Shown: positions 41,007 to 52,896, counted from the stretch's first letter. The stretch is 64,000 nucleotides of DNA from an uncultured Nitrosomonadales bacterium (GCA_913048465.1 CAJWVO010000003.1:1-64000), one strand, 5' to 3'. Notes: generated by a model not told the origin, from the sequence alone. A program made the numbers and translations.

Positions 41007-42898
41007 TAGTTATTCACCTTATAAATTTCACCAATATTAAGTTTGTCGATTTTTCTTTTTGAGCCATGGAAGAAGTTAACTAAGGCCCTTGAGACTAAGA
41101 TGGCTGAAAACATAGATGTAAGAATGCCTAAAACATGGACAACAGCAAAACCTTTAATAGGCCCAGTCCCAAACATAAATAGCGCAATTCCCGCAATCAG
41201 AGTTGTAATATTTGAGTCTAATATTGTTCCCCATGCTTTCTCGTAACCCAAGTGAATACTTGCTTGTGGAGTATTGCCATTTCTTATTTCATCTCTAATA
41301 CGTTCATTGATTAGAACATTAGAATCAATAGCCATACCAACTGTAAGCGCCATCGCCGCAAGACCGGGTAAAGTTAATGTTGCTTGTATCGTAGATAAAA
41401 GTGCGACAAGTAGAACTAAATTGATACTCAGGGCGATCGATGAGAATAGACCAAACAACATGTAATAAATTGAAATTAATATAATTACTGCAATGAAGCC
41501 CCAAAAAGTCGATTGAATGCCTCTTTGAATGTTTTCTTTACCCATGCTCGGACCAACAGTTCTTTCTTCAATGATCTCCATCGGCGCTGCTAACGAACCC
41601 GCTCTCAACAGTAACGAAACATCTGTAGCTTCTTGTGCGTTTTTCATCCCAGTAATTTGTACTCTACCGCCACCAATCTCACTTTTGATCACTGGTGCAG
41701 TGATTATTTCTGTTATATCTTTTTCAATTAATAAAATAGCAATTCTTTTACCAACATTATCCCGGGTAATTTTTTTGAATATATTTGCACCCTTACTATC
41801 CAAATTCAATGAAACAATTGATTGCCCAGTTTGATTATCCACTCCAGGCCCTGCGTTATTGATATTTTCACCAGTTAAAATCACATCTTTCTTGAGGAGC
41901 AAGGGGTTTTGATTGCGGTCATAAAATAAATCTCTACCGAAAGGAATATTGCCGTCAATGGCATCATCAATATCCGCCGGACTAGCTTCATCGTCAACCA
42001 ACCTCATTTCAAGCAGCGCAGTTCGACCGATAATATCTTTCGCCTTCGCAGTATCTTGCACACCAGGTAATTGAACAACAATCCGATTCTCACCTTGTTG
42101 TTGGATGATTGGCTCAGCTACACCTAGCTCATTGATTCTATTGTTTAATGTTTCTAAATTCTGCTTGATAGCAAATTTTGTCATTTCTTCTTTATTCGCT
42201 TGCGAGCCCTCAATAGCAAGAACAAAGGTTCCATTATCTGTAATTTCTTTAATTTTTTCTTTGCCGTTAGATCCACCTAGATTTATTCTTTGTGAAAATT
42301 CAAAACTTGAATCATCCTGCTTCAGAAGACTTTTTGATTTTTTCAAATCGTCTTCATTGGTAAGCTGAACTAATATTGAACCGTCTTCGACAGAAATCTG
42401 ATCATATCTAATCTTATTTTCTCTTAATAATGTTCTGATTTCATTAATCCTTCCAGAGGACTCTTTTGCTTCAATATTACTTAAATCAACTTGCATTAGA
42501 AAATGGACCCCACCCCTTAAATCAAGACCTAAATACATGGGTTGACCCCCAATACTTTCAAGCCATTTGGGTGAATTAGGAAGTAAATTCAATGCCACCA
42601 CAAAATTAGGACCTAATTTGTCTTCAAGCAAACCTTTCGACGTTAGTTGATCTTCGTTATTGGTGAGTTTAATTTTTATGTAGTTTTCGGTCAGAACAAC
42701 ACCGTTGTATGGAATGTTATTTTCTTCGAGTATTTTTTCGGACTGTGATGCAATGATGGGGTCCATTTTTTCACCCGATTTAATCGGCATAATTTGTACT
42801 GCAGGAGCCTCGCCAAAGAAATTGGGCAGCGCGTAAAATACAGCAAAGACAACTGTTAATAGGATTAAGGTATTTTTCCAACGAGAAAATTGATTCAT
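41006..42898 (-). CDS. secD: Protein translocase subunit SecD
   Basis: YLGLDLRGGVHFLMQVD, LALTVGMAIDSNVLINERIRDE. Confidence 0.97.
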   Translation of the reverse strand: MNQFSRWKNTLILLTVVFAVFYALPNFFGEAPAVQIMPIKSGEKMDPIIASQSEKILEENNIPYNGVVLTENYIKIKLTNNEDQLTSKGLLEDKLGPNFVVALNLLPNSPKWLESIGGQPMYLGLDLRGGVHFLMQVDLSNIEAKESSGRINEIRTLLRENKIRYDQISVEDGSILVQLTNEDDLKKSKSLLKQDDSSFEFSQRINLGGSNGKEKIKEITDNGTFVLAIEGSQANKEEMTKFAIKQNLETLNNRINELGVAEPIIQQQGENRIVVQLPGVQDTAKAKDIIGRTALLEMRLVDDEASPADIDDAIDGNIPFGRDLFYDRNQNPLLLKKDVILTGENINNAGPGVDNQTGQSIVSLNLDSKGANIFKKITRDNVGKRIAILLIEKDITEIITAPVIKSEIGGGRVQITGMKNAQEATDVSLLLRAGSLAAPMEIIEERTVGPSMGKENIQRGIQSTFWGFIAVIILISIYYMLFGLFSSIALSINLVLLVALLSTIQATLTLPGLAAMALTVGMAIDSNVLINERIRDEIRNGNTPQASIHLGYEKAWGTILDSNITTLIAGIALFMFGTGPIKGFAVVHVLGILTSMFSAILVSRALVNFFHGSKRKIDKLNIGEIYKVNN

Positions 42899-42910
42899 AG
42901 ACTTATCGAC

Positions 42911-43225
42911 TTAAATAGATTTAATAGTTCCCTTGTTTAAGACTGCTTGCACTGAATTTTTTTGAACCTTGATTTGAGTATTATCGGATATTTCCAATAT
43001 GACAAAATTGTCTGCTACTTTTTCGATCTTTCCAAGGATTCCAGATGCAAGCATAATTTCATCTCCCTTTTTAAGTTCTGACAACAATTTTTTATGCTCT
43101 TTCGCTTGCTTCATTTGTGGGCGAATCAGCATAAAATAAAACAAAATAAAGATAATGATGAACGGAACAAAACTCATTAGACCGCCAGGAGCAGGGGCGT
43201 TGTTTGCGTAAGCTAGTGAAATCAT
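42911..43225 (-). CDS. yajC: Preprotein translocase subunit YajC
   Basis: FYFMLIRPQMKQAKEHKKLLSELKKGDEIML; upstream of secD. Confidence 0.95.
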   Translation of the reverse strand: MISLAYANNAPAPGGLMSFVPFIIIFILFYFMLIRPQMKQAKEHKKLLSELKKGDEIMLASGILGKIEKVADNFVILEISDNTQIKVQKNSVQAVLNKGTIKSI

Positions 43226-43283
43226 TAGAACCTCAAATTAAAAAAATGAAGATGAATTTTAGCATAATTACCCTTATTAAAGT

Positions 43284-44399
<1,116 letters not shown>

Positions 44400-44472
44400 T
44401 TAAAAGCCTATTATATGAGCAATCCTCCTTAAATACGATGAAAAAAGGAATGATCTAGGATAAAATTATGTG

Positions 44473-45231
44473 ATGAACAAATCAGTAAAAAAACAAAGCG
44501 AATTTTATTTACTTCCAAACTTATTTACAACAGCAGCATTATTTTTTGGTTTCTTTTCAATTTTAAATGCGATGAATGGAAAATTTGAATTTGCTGCATT
44601 GGCTATCTTTTTTGCGTTGGTCATGGATGGCCTTGATGGGAGGGTGGCAAGACTCACCAACACAGAAAGCAAGTTTGGTGCTGAGTACGATAGCTTGTCA
44701 GATATGGTATCTTTTGGTGTGGCTCCAGCACTTGTCATGTATGTTTGGGCCCTTAAGCCATTAGGTAAGATTGGATGGATTGGAGCTTTTATCTATTGCG
44801 CTTGTGCAGCATTTCGATTAGCAAGATTTAATACCAAACTAGATGTTCTTGAAAAGAAATATTTTTTCGGGCTTCCATCTCCTGCTGCTGCTGCACTGAT
44901 TGCATCGTTTATTTGGGTTTGTATAGACAATGGCATCAGCGGTAACGATACGTTTTTGAATTTTTTTCAAATGCAGTGGTTCGCATTAATTATGATTCTT
45001 ATTGCTGCACTATCAATGGTTACAGATATTAAGTATTACAGCGGTAAAGATTTAAATTTAAGGAATAGCGTTCCCTCGGTATCCATTCTACTGATTGTGA
45101 TGGCATTCTCTCTTTTATCTCATAGCCCTGCAGAAATAATTTTTATTATACTTTTTGGTTATTTATTGTCTGGATATGTAAACTTTTTTAAAGAAAATTT
45201 TAAATTTGAAAAAAATAGAAAGAAAAAATGA
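44473..45231 (+). CDS. pssA: CDP-diacylglycerol--serine O-phosphatidyltransferase
   Basis: [35 protein letters not shown] (CDP-OH-P motif). Confidence 0.95.
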   Translation: MNKSVKKQSEFYLLPNLFTTAALFFGFFSILNAMNGKFEFAALAIFFALVMDGLDGRVARLTNTESKFGAEYDSLSDMVSFGVAPALVMYVWALKPLGKIGWIGAFIYCACAAFRLARFNTKLDVLEKKYFFGLPSPAAAALIASFIWVCIDNGISGNDTFLNFFQMQWFALIMILIAALSMVTDIKYYSGKDLNLRNSVPSVSILLIVMAFSLLSHSPAEIIFIILFGYLLSGYVNFFKENFKFEKNRKKK

Positions 45232-46763
45232 CAGAAAAATTAATAATATTTGATACTACTTTAAGAGATGGGGAGCAGAGCCCTGGTGCATCAATGACGC
45301 AAGAAGAAAAAGTGCGTATCGCTCTCCAGCTTGAAAAGCTTGGCGTCAATGTCATTGAGGCAGGTTTTGCCGCAGCGAGCCCTGGAGACTTTAAAGCGAT
45401 CGAGGCGGTTGCAAAAAAAATTCATAAATCGACTGTTTGTTCACTTGCTCGAGCAGTAAGGAATGATATTGAAAGAGCGGGACATGCTATCCAAAGTGCC
45501 GCCTCAGGAAGAATTCACACATTTATTGCAACAAGTCCGATTCACATGGAAAATAAATTAAGAATGACCCCTGATCAAGTCTTAAATAGAGCGGTTGAGG
45601 CTGTGAAATGGGCTCTCGAATATACTGATGACGTTGAATTTTCTGCTGAAGATGCTGTTCGATCTGAGATACCATTCTTGGTTGAAGTGTTTGATGCGGT
45701 TATACAGGCCGGTGCAAAAACAATCAATGTTCCTGACACAGTGGGTTATTCAATACCTTTTCAGTGGGGTGACCGAATTAAACAATTGATTGACAAAGTT
45801 CCTAATTCACAATCAGTTATATGGTCAACTCATTGCCATAATGATCTTGGTATGGCGGTTGCCAATTCATTATCAGCCGTTTTAAATGGTGCAAGACAAG
45901 TTGAATGTACAATCAACGGCCTTGGGGAAAGGGCCGGGAATGCCAGCTTAGAAGAAGTTGTCATGACAGTCAAAACCAGACAAGATATTTTTAATTTACA
46001 AACCAATATTAATACCGAATTTATTGTGCCAACATCCAGGTTGGTATCGACAATTACAGGATATGCTGTTCAGCCTAATAAGGCGATTGTTGGAGCAAAT
46101 GCCTTTGCCCATGAGTCCGGAATTCATCAAGACGGTGTTTTAAAACATAGGGAAACCTATGAAATTATGAAGGCTGAAGATGTAGGGTGGGGTGCTAATA
46201 AAATTTCATTAGGTAAGCTTTCAGGCAGAAATGCCTTTAAAAACCGCCTAGAAACTCTTGGTATTGAGCTGGATTCGGATGAGCTTTTAAATGCGGCATT
46301 TGAAAAATTTAAAAATTTAGCGGATAAGAAATCTGAGATTTTTGATGAAGATATTCATGCGTTAATAAGCGATGAGTATTCAGCAGATACCGCAGAAATT
46401 TTTAAATTAATTTCCTTGAAAGCTACAGCGGAAATAAACAAGAAACCAACGGCCCAAATTACAATAGATAGGGATGGAGAGGAGGTTTCTGAAGATTCCG
46501 AGGGAAGCGGAATGGTTGATGCTACTTTTAAAGCAATTGAAAAAATTGTTAAATCAGATTCTGAATTACTACTCTACTCTGTAAGCAACATTACAACAGG
46601 TACTGATGCTCAGGGTGAGGTCACAGTTAGACTTGCGAAGGGTGGACGAGTTGTCAACGGCCAAGGATCAGATACTGACATTGTTATTGCGTCGGCAAAA
46701 GCCTATATTAACGCAGCGAACAAAATACTTTCCAAGCTCGAGAGAGCACATCCCCAGGTTTAA
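45228..46763 (+). CDS. leuA: 2-isopropylmalate synthase
   Basis: [69 protein letters not shown]. Confidence 0.97.
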   Translation: MTEKLIIFDTTLRDGEQSPGASMTQEEKVRIALQLEKLGVNVIEAGFAAASPGDFKAIEAVAKKIHKSTVCSLARAVRNDIERAGHAIQSAASGRIHTFIATSPIHMENKLRMTPDQVLNRAVEAVKWALEYTDDVEFSAEDAVRSEIPFLVEVFDAVIQAGAKTINVPDTVGYSIPFQWGDRIKQLIDKVPNSQSVIWSTHCHNDLGMAVANSLSAVLNGARQVECTINGLGERAGNASLEEVVMTVKTRQDIFNLQTNINTEFIVPTSRLVSTITGYAVQPNKAIVGANAFAHESGIHQDGVLKHRETYEIMKAEDVGWGANKISLGKLSGRNAFKNRLETLGIELDSDELLNAAFEKFKNLADKKSEIFDEDIHALISDEYSADTAEIFKLISLKATAEINKKPTAQITIDRDGEEVSEDSEGSGMVDATFKAIEKIVKSDSELLLYSVSNITTGTDAQGEVTVRLAKGGRVVNGQGSDTDIVIASAKAYINAANKILSKLERAHPQV

Positions 46764-46765
46764 TT

Positions 46766-47431
46766 TTGAATTTAGCATTATTTGATCTAGATAACACTTT
46801 GCTTAGAGGTGATTCTGATTATAACTGGTCAAAATTTCTTATTAAAAATGGCCTCTTGGATAAAGAAGAACATGAAAAACAAAATGAAATTTTTTATCAA
46901 GATTACAAAGATGGGTGTCTTGATATTTATAAATTTTGCGAATTTCAATTTCGTCCGTTTACTTTGATAAAAAGAGATCTACTAAATAAGCTTCGTGAAC
47001 AATATGTAGCTGAGGTTATCAAACCTTTGGTAACTAAAAAGTCTCTAAATTTGGTGAAGTCCCATCAAAAAAATAATGATCTGTGTATTATCATTACTGC
47101 CACGAATTCATTCATTACAAAACCAATTGCTTCACTTTTTGATGTAGATATTTTAATAGGCACTGATCCAGAAGAAGTTGACGGTAATTTTACTGGTCAT
47201 GTTTCCGGTACTCCTTCATTTCAAGAGGGAAAAATTACTAGATTAAAAGTATGGTTGCAAGAGCATCAATATTCGTTTGATAGCTTCAAGCAAACTTATT
47301 TTTATTCAGATTCCCAGAATGATCTTCCTTTGTTAAATTCTGTTTCAAACCCGGTATGCGTAGATCCTGACACTATTTTAGAGTCAAAGGCAAAGGAAAA
47401 TAATTGGCCTATAATTTCTTTGGATGATTAA
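46766..47431 (+). CDS. HAD-IB family hydrolase
   Basis: LALFDLDNTLLRGDSDYNW, IIITATNSFITKPIA, FYSDSQNDLPLL; TTG start. Confidence 0.88.
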   Translation: MNLALFDLDNTLLRGDSDYNWSKFLIKNGLLDKEEHEKQNEIFYQDYKDGCLDIYKFCEFQFRPFTLIKRDLLNKLREQYVAEVIKPLVTKKSLNLVKSHQKNNDLCIIITATNSFITKPIASLFDVDILIGTDPEEVDGNFTGHVSGTPSFQEGKITRLKVWLQEHQYSFDSFKQTYFYSDSQNDLPLLNSVSNPVCVDPDTILESKAKENNWPIISLDD

Positions 47432-48249
47432 CCTATTAGATATTCAAAAACAAACTTGCTGCCGAAGTAAGAAAGCACTAATAGGATAAAAGCGAATAAA
47501 GACAGCTTTATCGCTTTTCGTCCTCTCAATCCATTTATTAATCTTTGATAAATAATGTAGCCATAAAAAACCCATGAAAATATTCCGAATAAAGTCTTAT
47601 GATTAAAAACAAAGGAGCTGTTAAAAATTTCCTGCGAAAAGAAAATCCCTGTAAAAATTGTAATGGATAAAAGTAAAAAACCTATTCCTATCATAGTAAA
47701 AAGAAACTGTTCCATGCTTAATAAAGAATTGTCAGTTGAAAACAGTGATGAGATCTTTTTTTTATGAAGATTATTTTCTAAATATAAAATAAAAATTGAA
47801 AAAACAGCTGAGTAAGTTAATAGACCATAAGCAATTATCGCAATTGTGATATGAGACAGATAATAAATTGAGTCCGTATTTCTTATCGAATAATCATGAG
47901 AAAAAAAATAATGAAACACTAAGATAATTAGTGTTGGAATAATCACAATTTTTTCCAAGCCTTGGTAATTCATTTTTATATTAAATATAAAATAAAATAT
48001 GACGGTAACAATACTTACCACCAGTAAAGCATTAGAAAAATCAAAGTTTAATTCATTAAGAACAACATCATGGTAGATAAGAGAAAGGTGGCTAATTAAC
48101 GCTACAAATAAAAAAAGATTTTTTAATTGAATATTATTTTTTAAATTTACAAGGCTAAGTAAATAAAAAATCAATGCAGCAGATAGGGTGCCAAAATACA
48201 ACATATGTCTTATTAATGATTTACAATTATTAATTATATTATAGGTCAA
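47428..48249 (-). CDS. Cytochrome c assembly (CcsA/YpjD-like) inner-membrane protein
   Basis: Multi-TM; HITIAIIAYGLLTYSAVFSIFILY, SWVFYGYII; upstream of (divergent from) ffh. Confidence 0.8.
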   Translation of the reverse strand: MTYNIINNCKSLIRHMLYFGTLSAALIFYLLSLVNLKNNIQLKNLFLFVALISHLSLIYHDVVLNELNFDFSNALLVVSIVTVIFYFIFNIKMNYQGLEKIVIIPTLIILVFHYFFSHDYSIRNTDSIYYLSHITIAIIAYGLLTYSAVFSIFILYLENNLHKKKISSLFSTDNSLLSMEQFLFTMIGIGFLLLSITIFTGIFFSQEIFNSSFVFNHKTLFGIFSWVFYGYIIYQRLINGLRGRKAIKLSLFAFILLVLSYFGSKFVFEYLIG

Positions 48250-48257
48250 AAAATATT

Positions 48258-49613
48258 ATGTTAGAAAATTTAACAGATAAGCTGCAATCAGTTGTTAGAA
48301 AAATTTCTGGTCAGTCCAGATTTACTGAAGAAAATATTAGCGATGCAATGAGGGAAGTAAGGATTGCTTTAATTGAAGCTGATGTAGCAATTCCAGTTGT
48401 TAAATTTTTTATAGACCAGGTAAAAGAAAAAGCAATTGGTACAGAAGTACTTAAAACAGTGTCTCCAGGGGACGCTATTGTTAAGGTTGTTCAAGATGAA
48501 TTAACAAACTTAATGGGGCCTGAAAATGTTCCCTTAAATTTAGAAAAAAAGCCCCCCTCCGTAATTTTGATGGCAGGCTTGCAAGGCTCAGGTAAAACTA
48601 CTACATCAGCAAAATTAGCGAAATTATTAAAAGAGCAAAAGAAGAAAGTTCTGCTCGTCAGCGCCGATGTCTATCGACCTGCAGCGATTGACCAATTAAA
48701 AACATTGGCAGCAAGTATTGATGTTGAGTGTTATGACTCTACTGAAAAAGAAAAGCCGATCAAAATAGCGGAAAAATCAATCGATTATGCAAAAAAACAT
48801 TTCTTTGATGTTGTCATCTTTGATACGGCAGGTCGTACTGCAATTGATGAAAAAATGATGAAAGAAATCGAAGCATTGCATAAAGAATTAAAACCAGTCG
48901 AAACACTTTTTGTTGTTGATTCTATGCAGGGTCAAGATGCAGTAAATACTGCCAGTGCATTTAATGATGCCCTAGAGTTAACAGGGATTGTTCTTACAAA
49001 AGTTGACGGTGATTCAAGAGGGGGTGCAGCATTATCAGCTAAGCATATTATTGGTAAGCCAATTAAATTTGTCGGTGTGAATGAGAAGATCAATGGTATT
49101 GAGCCATTCTATCCTGATCGATTGGCATCAAGAATACTGGGAATGGGGGATATTGTTGGTCTGGTTGAGGAAGCTCAAAAAAACGTTGACCAAAAAGAAG
49201 CTAAAAAATTAGCTGAAAAAGTCAAATCTGGAAAGAATTTCGATTTGGAGGATTTTAAAAATCAAATTGTTCAAATGAAAAAAATGGGAGGCGTTGGTGC
49301 CCTAATGGATAAGATGCCTTCTCAACTCATGGGCCAGGCTCAGCAAAAGATTAATCCAGAAGATGGAGATAAATCTTTAATACAAATTGAGGCAATCATT
49401 AACTCAATGACCCCGCTTGAGAGGAAAGAGCCTGATTTGATTAAGGCAAAAAGGAAACAGAGGATCGCCAGCGGATCTGGTACCAGGGTTCAAGACATTA
49501 ATCGACTGTTAACGCAGTATGAACAAATGCGAAAAATGATGAAAATGTTTTCAAAAGGCGGCCTATCCAAGATGATGAGAGGGATGGCGGGAAAATTCCC
49601 TGGAATGAGGTAA
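48258..49613 (+). CDS. ffh: Signal recognition particle protein Ffh
   Basis: LMAGLQGSGKTTTSAKLAK, VFDTAGRTAIDEKMM, Met-rich M domain. Confidence 0.98.
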   Translation: MLENLTDKLQSVVRKISGQSRFTEENISDAMREVRIALIEADVAIPVVKFFIDQVKEKAIGTEVLKTVSPGDAIVKVVQDELTNLMGPENVPLNLEKKPPSVILMAGLQGSGKTTTSAKLAKLLKEQKKKVLLVSADVYRPAAIDQLKTLAASIDVECYDSTEKEKPIKIAEKSIDYAKKHFFDVVIFDTAGRTAIDEKMMKEIEALHKELKPVETLFVVDSMQGQDAVNTASAFNDALELTGIVLTKVDGDSRGGAALSAKHIIGKPIKFVGVNEKINGIEPFYPDRLASRILGMGDIVGLVEEAQKNVDQKEAKKLAEKVKSGKNFDLEDFKNQIVQMKKMGGVGALMDKMPSQLMGQAQQKINPEDGDKSLIQIEAIINSMTPLERKEPDLIKAKRKQRIASGSGTRVQDINRLLTQYEQMRKMMKMFSKGGLSKMMRGMAGKFPGMR

Positions 49614-49630
49614 AAATTCCTTTTTGTTTA

Positions 49631-49659
49631 TTGACCAATTAAAAGATCTAGTCCATAAT
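49631..49659 (+). promoter_or_regulatory. Sigma70-like promoter for tRNA-Lys
   Basis: TTGACC-17 nt-CATAAT, followed by GCGTG discriminator-like stretch, 16 nt before the mature tRNA 5' end. Confidence 0.65.
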
Positions 49660-49675
49660 TGCGTGTTTGATTTAT

Positions 49676-49751
49676 GGGGTGTTAGCTCAGTTGGTAGAGC
49701 AGCGGACTTTTAATCCGTTGGTCGCGAGTTCGAATCTCGCACACCCTACCA
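49676..49751 (+). tRNA. tRNA-Lys (anticodon UUU)
   Basis: ggggtgttagctcagttggtagagcagcggacttttaatccgttggtcgcgagttcgaatctcgcacaccctacca; cloverleaf folds by hand, encoded CCA. Confidence 0.95.
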
Positions 49752-49757
49752 CTAAAT

Positions 49758-50387
49758 TTACTCAGCAACGACAATCCCTTTTTCTTTTTTGATCCTAATA
49801 ATTTCTGCAGAGTATTTTTTCGCATCTGACAGTTGATGGCTTATTAAAATCGTAATAATCTGATTTTTAATAATGTGGTTATGGAGTTTTTTAATTAATT
49901 GATCACGATATTGTTTGTCAATTGCATGAAAAGATTCATCAATAAGTAAAATTTTTGGACTTTTTACTAGCGCTCTAGCGATAGATACTTTTTGAGATTC
50001 ACCACCAGATAGACTTCTTATATTTTTATGAAGTAATTCATCAATATCCATGAGATCAATGATCGCATTGTAATTATCATGTTTTAATGCCCCAAAAGTT
50101 ATATTATCTTTGACGCTCAAATGGGAAAATAATCTAAGATCTTGGAATATGTAACCTACATCTCTAAACTGAGGCGCGATATTGATTTTTTTATTCCTAT
50201 CAAACAATCTTTTATCAGCTATATCAATGAAGCCATGATGTGGCTCTTTTATCCCTGCAATGATATTCAGGATAGTAGTTTTGCCAATACCTGAGTGCCC
50301 ATGCAAACATACAATTTGTGATTTTGTTTTCACTTTAATTTGCATGGACAAGCTTGGATTTTGATATGTAAAGTCTAAATGTATCAT
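49758..50387 (-). CDS. modC: Molybdate ABC transporter ATP-binding protein (short ModC without TOBE domain)
   Basis: LHGHSGIGKTTILNIIAG, SLSGGESQKVSIARALVKSPKILLIDES; adjacent modB/modA; only 209 aa. Confidence 0.82.
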   Translation of the reverse strand: MIHLDFTYQNPSLSMQIKVKTKSQIVCLHGHSGIGKTTILNIIAGIKEPHHGFIDIADKRLFDRNKKINIAPQFRDVGYIFQDLRLFSHLSVKDNITFGALKHDNYNAIIDLMDIDELLHKNIRSLSGGESQKVSIARALVKSPKILLIDESFHAIDKQYRDQLIKKLHNHIIKNQIITILISHQLSDAKKYSAEIIRIKKEKGIVVAE

Positions 50388-51052
50388 TTGCTTAATCTGT
50401 TGCTGATCATTAACGCTGCCAATGAGATAAAAATACTGATCCCAACTAGTCGAATAACTATAAGATTAGCATCTGGATCTTGAAGAGATGAGTAAATAGC
50501 CAGGGGGAGTGTTTGTGTTTCGCCAAAAATATTTCCAGCAAAAGTAATCGTAGCACCAAATTCTCCAAGACTTCTACTGAAGCTTAAAATAAAACCCGTG
50601 ATGATTCCTTTTTTACTTAGTGGAATAATAATTTTTTTTAATATTTTTAGTTTATTTGCACCTAAGGTTTGTGCAGCCTCGATTATTTTTGGATCTATTT
50701 CAGAGATTGATTGCCGAATCGATCTCACAAAAAGAGGAAAACCCATGACTGCTGAGGCAATCACTGCTGCTATCCATGTAAAAGAAATTCTTATATTAAA
50801 TGTTGAGAAGAAAATATCACCTACCAATCCATTCTTGCCAAAAATAATCAATAGAAAAAAGCCAATGACTACAGGCGGCAAAACTAAGGGAAGATGAATA
50901 AGGCCATCAACAAAAGACTTGCCAAAAAAATTTTTTCTAGCTAGAAAGTAAGCTATTATTAGTGAAGGAAAAAAAGCAATGATTGATGAAATAGATGCTA
51001 CCTTTAGTGAGAGTAATAGAACGGTAATTTCATAATCAGATATAATCATCAT
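50384..51052 (-). CDS. modB: Molybdate ABC transporter permease ModB
   Basis: LPLVLPPVVIGFFLL, EAAQTLGANKLKILKKIIIPLSKKGIITGFILSFSRSLGEFGATITFAGN. Confidence 0.9.
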   Translation of the reverse strand: MMIISDYEITVLLLSLKVASISSIIAFFPSLIIAYFLARKNFFGKSFVDGLIHLPLVLPPVVIGFFLLIIFGKNGLVGDIFFSTFNIRISFTWIAAVIASAVMGFPLFVRSIRQSISEIDPKIIEAAQTLGANKLKILKKIIIPLSKKGIITGFILSFSRSLGEFGATITFAGNIFGETQTLPLAIYSSLQDPDANLIVIRLVGISIFISLAALMISNRLSK

Positions 51053-51801
51053 CGATCTATTATAAACCCATGATTTTTTAAAATTCCTAAAACACTAGGT
51101 TGATGTAAATAATTTACAAAATCCTGAGTATCTTTATTTAATCTAAGAATACCAATTTCATATGCAATATCGGAGTATAAATTTAATGGAATATTATGGA
51201 CATCAATATTATTAGCTAAATTTGAGATATTGCTTGAATAGGTAATCGCGTAGTCACATTCATTAATTGATAAGTAATATTGTACTGATGCCGCATCTTT
51301 CAAAAAAATAATTTGATTATCAGGTATTTTTAGATTCAGAGCATTAATGGCTTCACGACTATAAAGTCCAAGGGGAGCATTCTTTGGATCAGCTAGACAA
51401 AAACGTTCGTTGGCATTCAACGTTAAATTATCAATCGATTTCATAGGACCTATTACCGACAAAGAATTAGAAATCCATGGTTGTCTTTCTTTAATTTTCT
51501 GATGTTTATCTAAATAATTTATCCATTTTTTATTTGCTGAAATAAAAATATCGTAGGGCGCGTCTCTCATGATTTGTTGAGCAATATTTCCTGAGGCACC
51601 CATGCCAAATTTCAATTTTACATCGCTCTGTTTTTCGTAATTGTTGATTATCTCTTTCATTACATTGTGAAGGCTAGAAGCATAACCGATGTAGGTGTTT
51701 TCAGTTGCTTTTAATGCTTCTGAAAAAAGAATAAAAAATATAAAAATTATTTTTAAATAATTTTTAAAGATAATTGAATTTAATGAATTATGGATAATCA
51801 T
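51049..51801 (-). CDS. modA: Molybdate ABC transporter substrate-binding protein ModA
   Basis: GYASSLHNVMKEIINNYEKQSDVKLKFGMGASGNIAQQIMRDAPYDIFISANKKWI; signal peptide. Confidence 0.9.
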   Translation of the reverse strand: MIIHNSLNSIIFKNYLKIIFIFFILFSEALKATENTYIGYASSLHNVMKEIINNYEKQSDVKLKFGMGASGNIAQQIMRDAPYDIFISANKKWINYLDKHQKIKERQPWISNSLSVIGPMKSIDNLTLNANERFCLADPKNAPLGLYSREAINALNLKIPDNQIIFLKDAASVQYYLSINECDYAITYSSNISNLANNIDVHNIPLNLYSDIAYEIGILRLNKDTQDFVNYLHQPSVLGILKNHGFIIDR

Positions 51802-51807
51802 AAAAAA

Positions 51808-52803
51808 ATGAAAAAATTCTCATTCTCAATTGTAACTTTATTATTCCCCTTTTTGGTGTTTGCATACCCAGCTCAACATGAGCTTTTTGAGCTAAATAAG
51901 TCCATGATTCAATTATGGGTGAGTTATGAGAAGGGTGTCACTGGAACAGGTTCTGGTGTGGTGATTAAAAAAAATCACGTGGCAACTGATTGCCATGTTT
52001 TTCAGAATGCTACAGGTGTAAACGTAGTTAAATACCATGATACTTATAGCCCCATAGGAGTTTATGCGGACTGGGAACATGATATATGTGTGCTTAAGTT
52101 TGATAACCTGCCTCTTGAGCCGGTTGAGGTTCGGCAAAGTGAATCTATCCAGTATGAGGAGGAGGTGTTTACCTTAACCTTCCCAAACGATAATCCAGTT
52201 CCGTTACCCTCTTATGGCAAGGTAAAAGCTCTTTATAACTATGACAAAGGCTCCATAATCCGCACCTCTGCAACGTTTACAGTTGGTTCTAGTGGAGGGG
52301 CTTTGTTTGATAACGATTTTAATTTGATTGGCATTACAACATTTAAGAGCCCTGGAAAACGATTGGGTTATTTTTATTGCTTGCCAACTGAATGGATAGA
52401 TAAAGTTATGCAAACAAAAATGCTTACCGATATTAGAAGTGAAACTGCACCTTTCTGGGCCTTGCCTGATGAGCAGAAACCATTTTTTATGCAAGTGGTT
52501 TTGCCACTTCAAGACTCTAACTGGGCTGAAGTAAAAAGGATTGCTAAGATGTGGACACAGTCTGAAGATGACAGTACCAATGCATGGTTTTATTTAGGTT
52601 TGGCGGAGAAGGAGTTTAATCGAGATTTCGCAAAGCTCTTTTTAAATAAATCTATTTCTTTAAACCCACGAAACTTAGATGCTCTCGAAGTCTTGTATGA
52701 ATTATCGTCTGAAGAGGGCGATGATGAATTAGTTCAGAAATATAAATCGATGATTGAAACTGTTGATCCAGATTATTTCGTCGATTATAACAGCCAAGTT
52801 TAA
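51808..52803 (+). CDS. Exported trypsin-like serine protease with C-terminal TPR-like region (track start 51790)
   Basis: Signal peptide; triad ATDCHVF / HDICVLKF / VGSSGGALFD; C-terminal helical repeats NAWFYLGLAEKEF..AKLFLNKSISLNPRNLDALEVLYEL. Confidence 0.8.
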   Translation: MKKFSFSIVTLLFPFLVFAYPAQHELFELNKSMIQLWVSYEKGVTGTGSGVVIKKNHVATDCHVFQNATGVNVVKYHDTYSPIGVYADWEHDICVLKFDNLPLEPVEVRQSESIQYEEEVFTLTFPNDNPVPLPSYGKVKALYNYDKGSIIRTSATFTVGSSGGALFDNDFNLIGITTFKSPGKRLGYFYCLPTEWIDKVMQTKMLTDIRSETAPFWALPDEQKPFFMQVVLPLQDSNWAEVKRIAKMWTQSEDDSTNAWFYLGLAEKEFNRDFAKLFLNKSISLNPRNLDALEVLYELSSEEGDDELVQKYKSMIETVDPDYFVDYNSQV

Positions 52804-52806
52804 TAT

Positions 52807-52883
52807 TGGCGCGCCCGAAGAGATTCGAACTCCTGACCACTTGGTTCGAAGCCAAGTACTCTATCCAGCTGAGCTACGGGCGC
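52807..52883 (-). tRNA. tRNA-Arg (anticodon UCG)
   Basis: Reverse complement gcgcccgtagctcagctggatagagtacttggcttcgaaccaagtggtcaggagttcgaatctcttcgggcgcgcca; loop CTTCGAA. Confidence 0.93.
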
Positions 52884-52896
52884 AGATAGATTTAAT

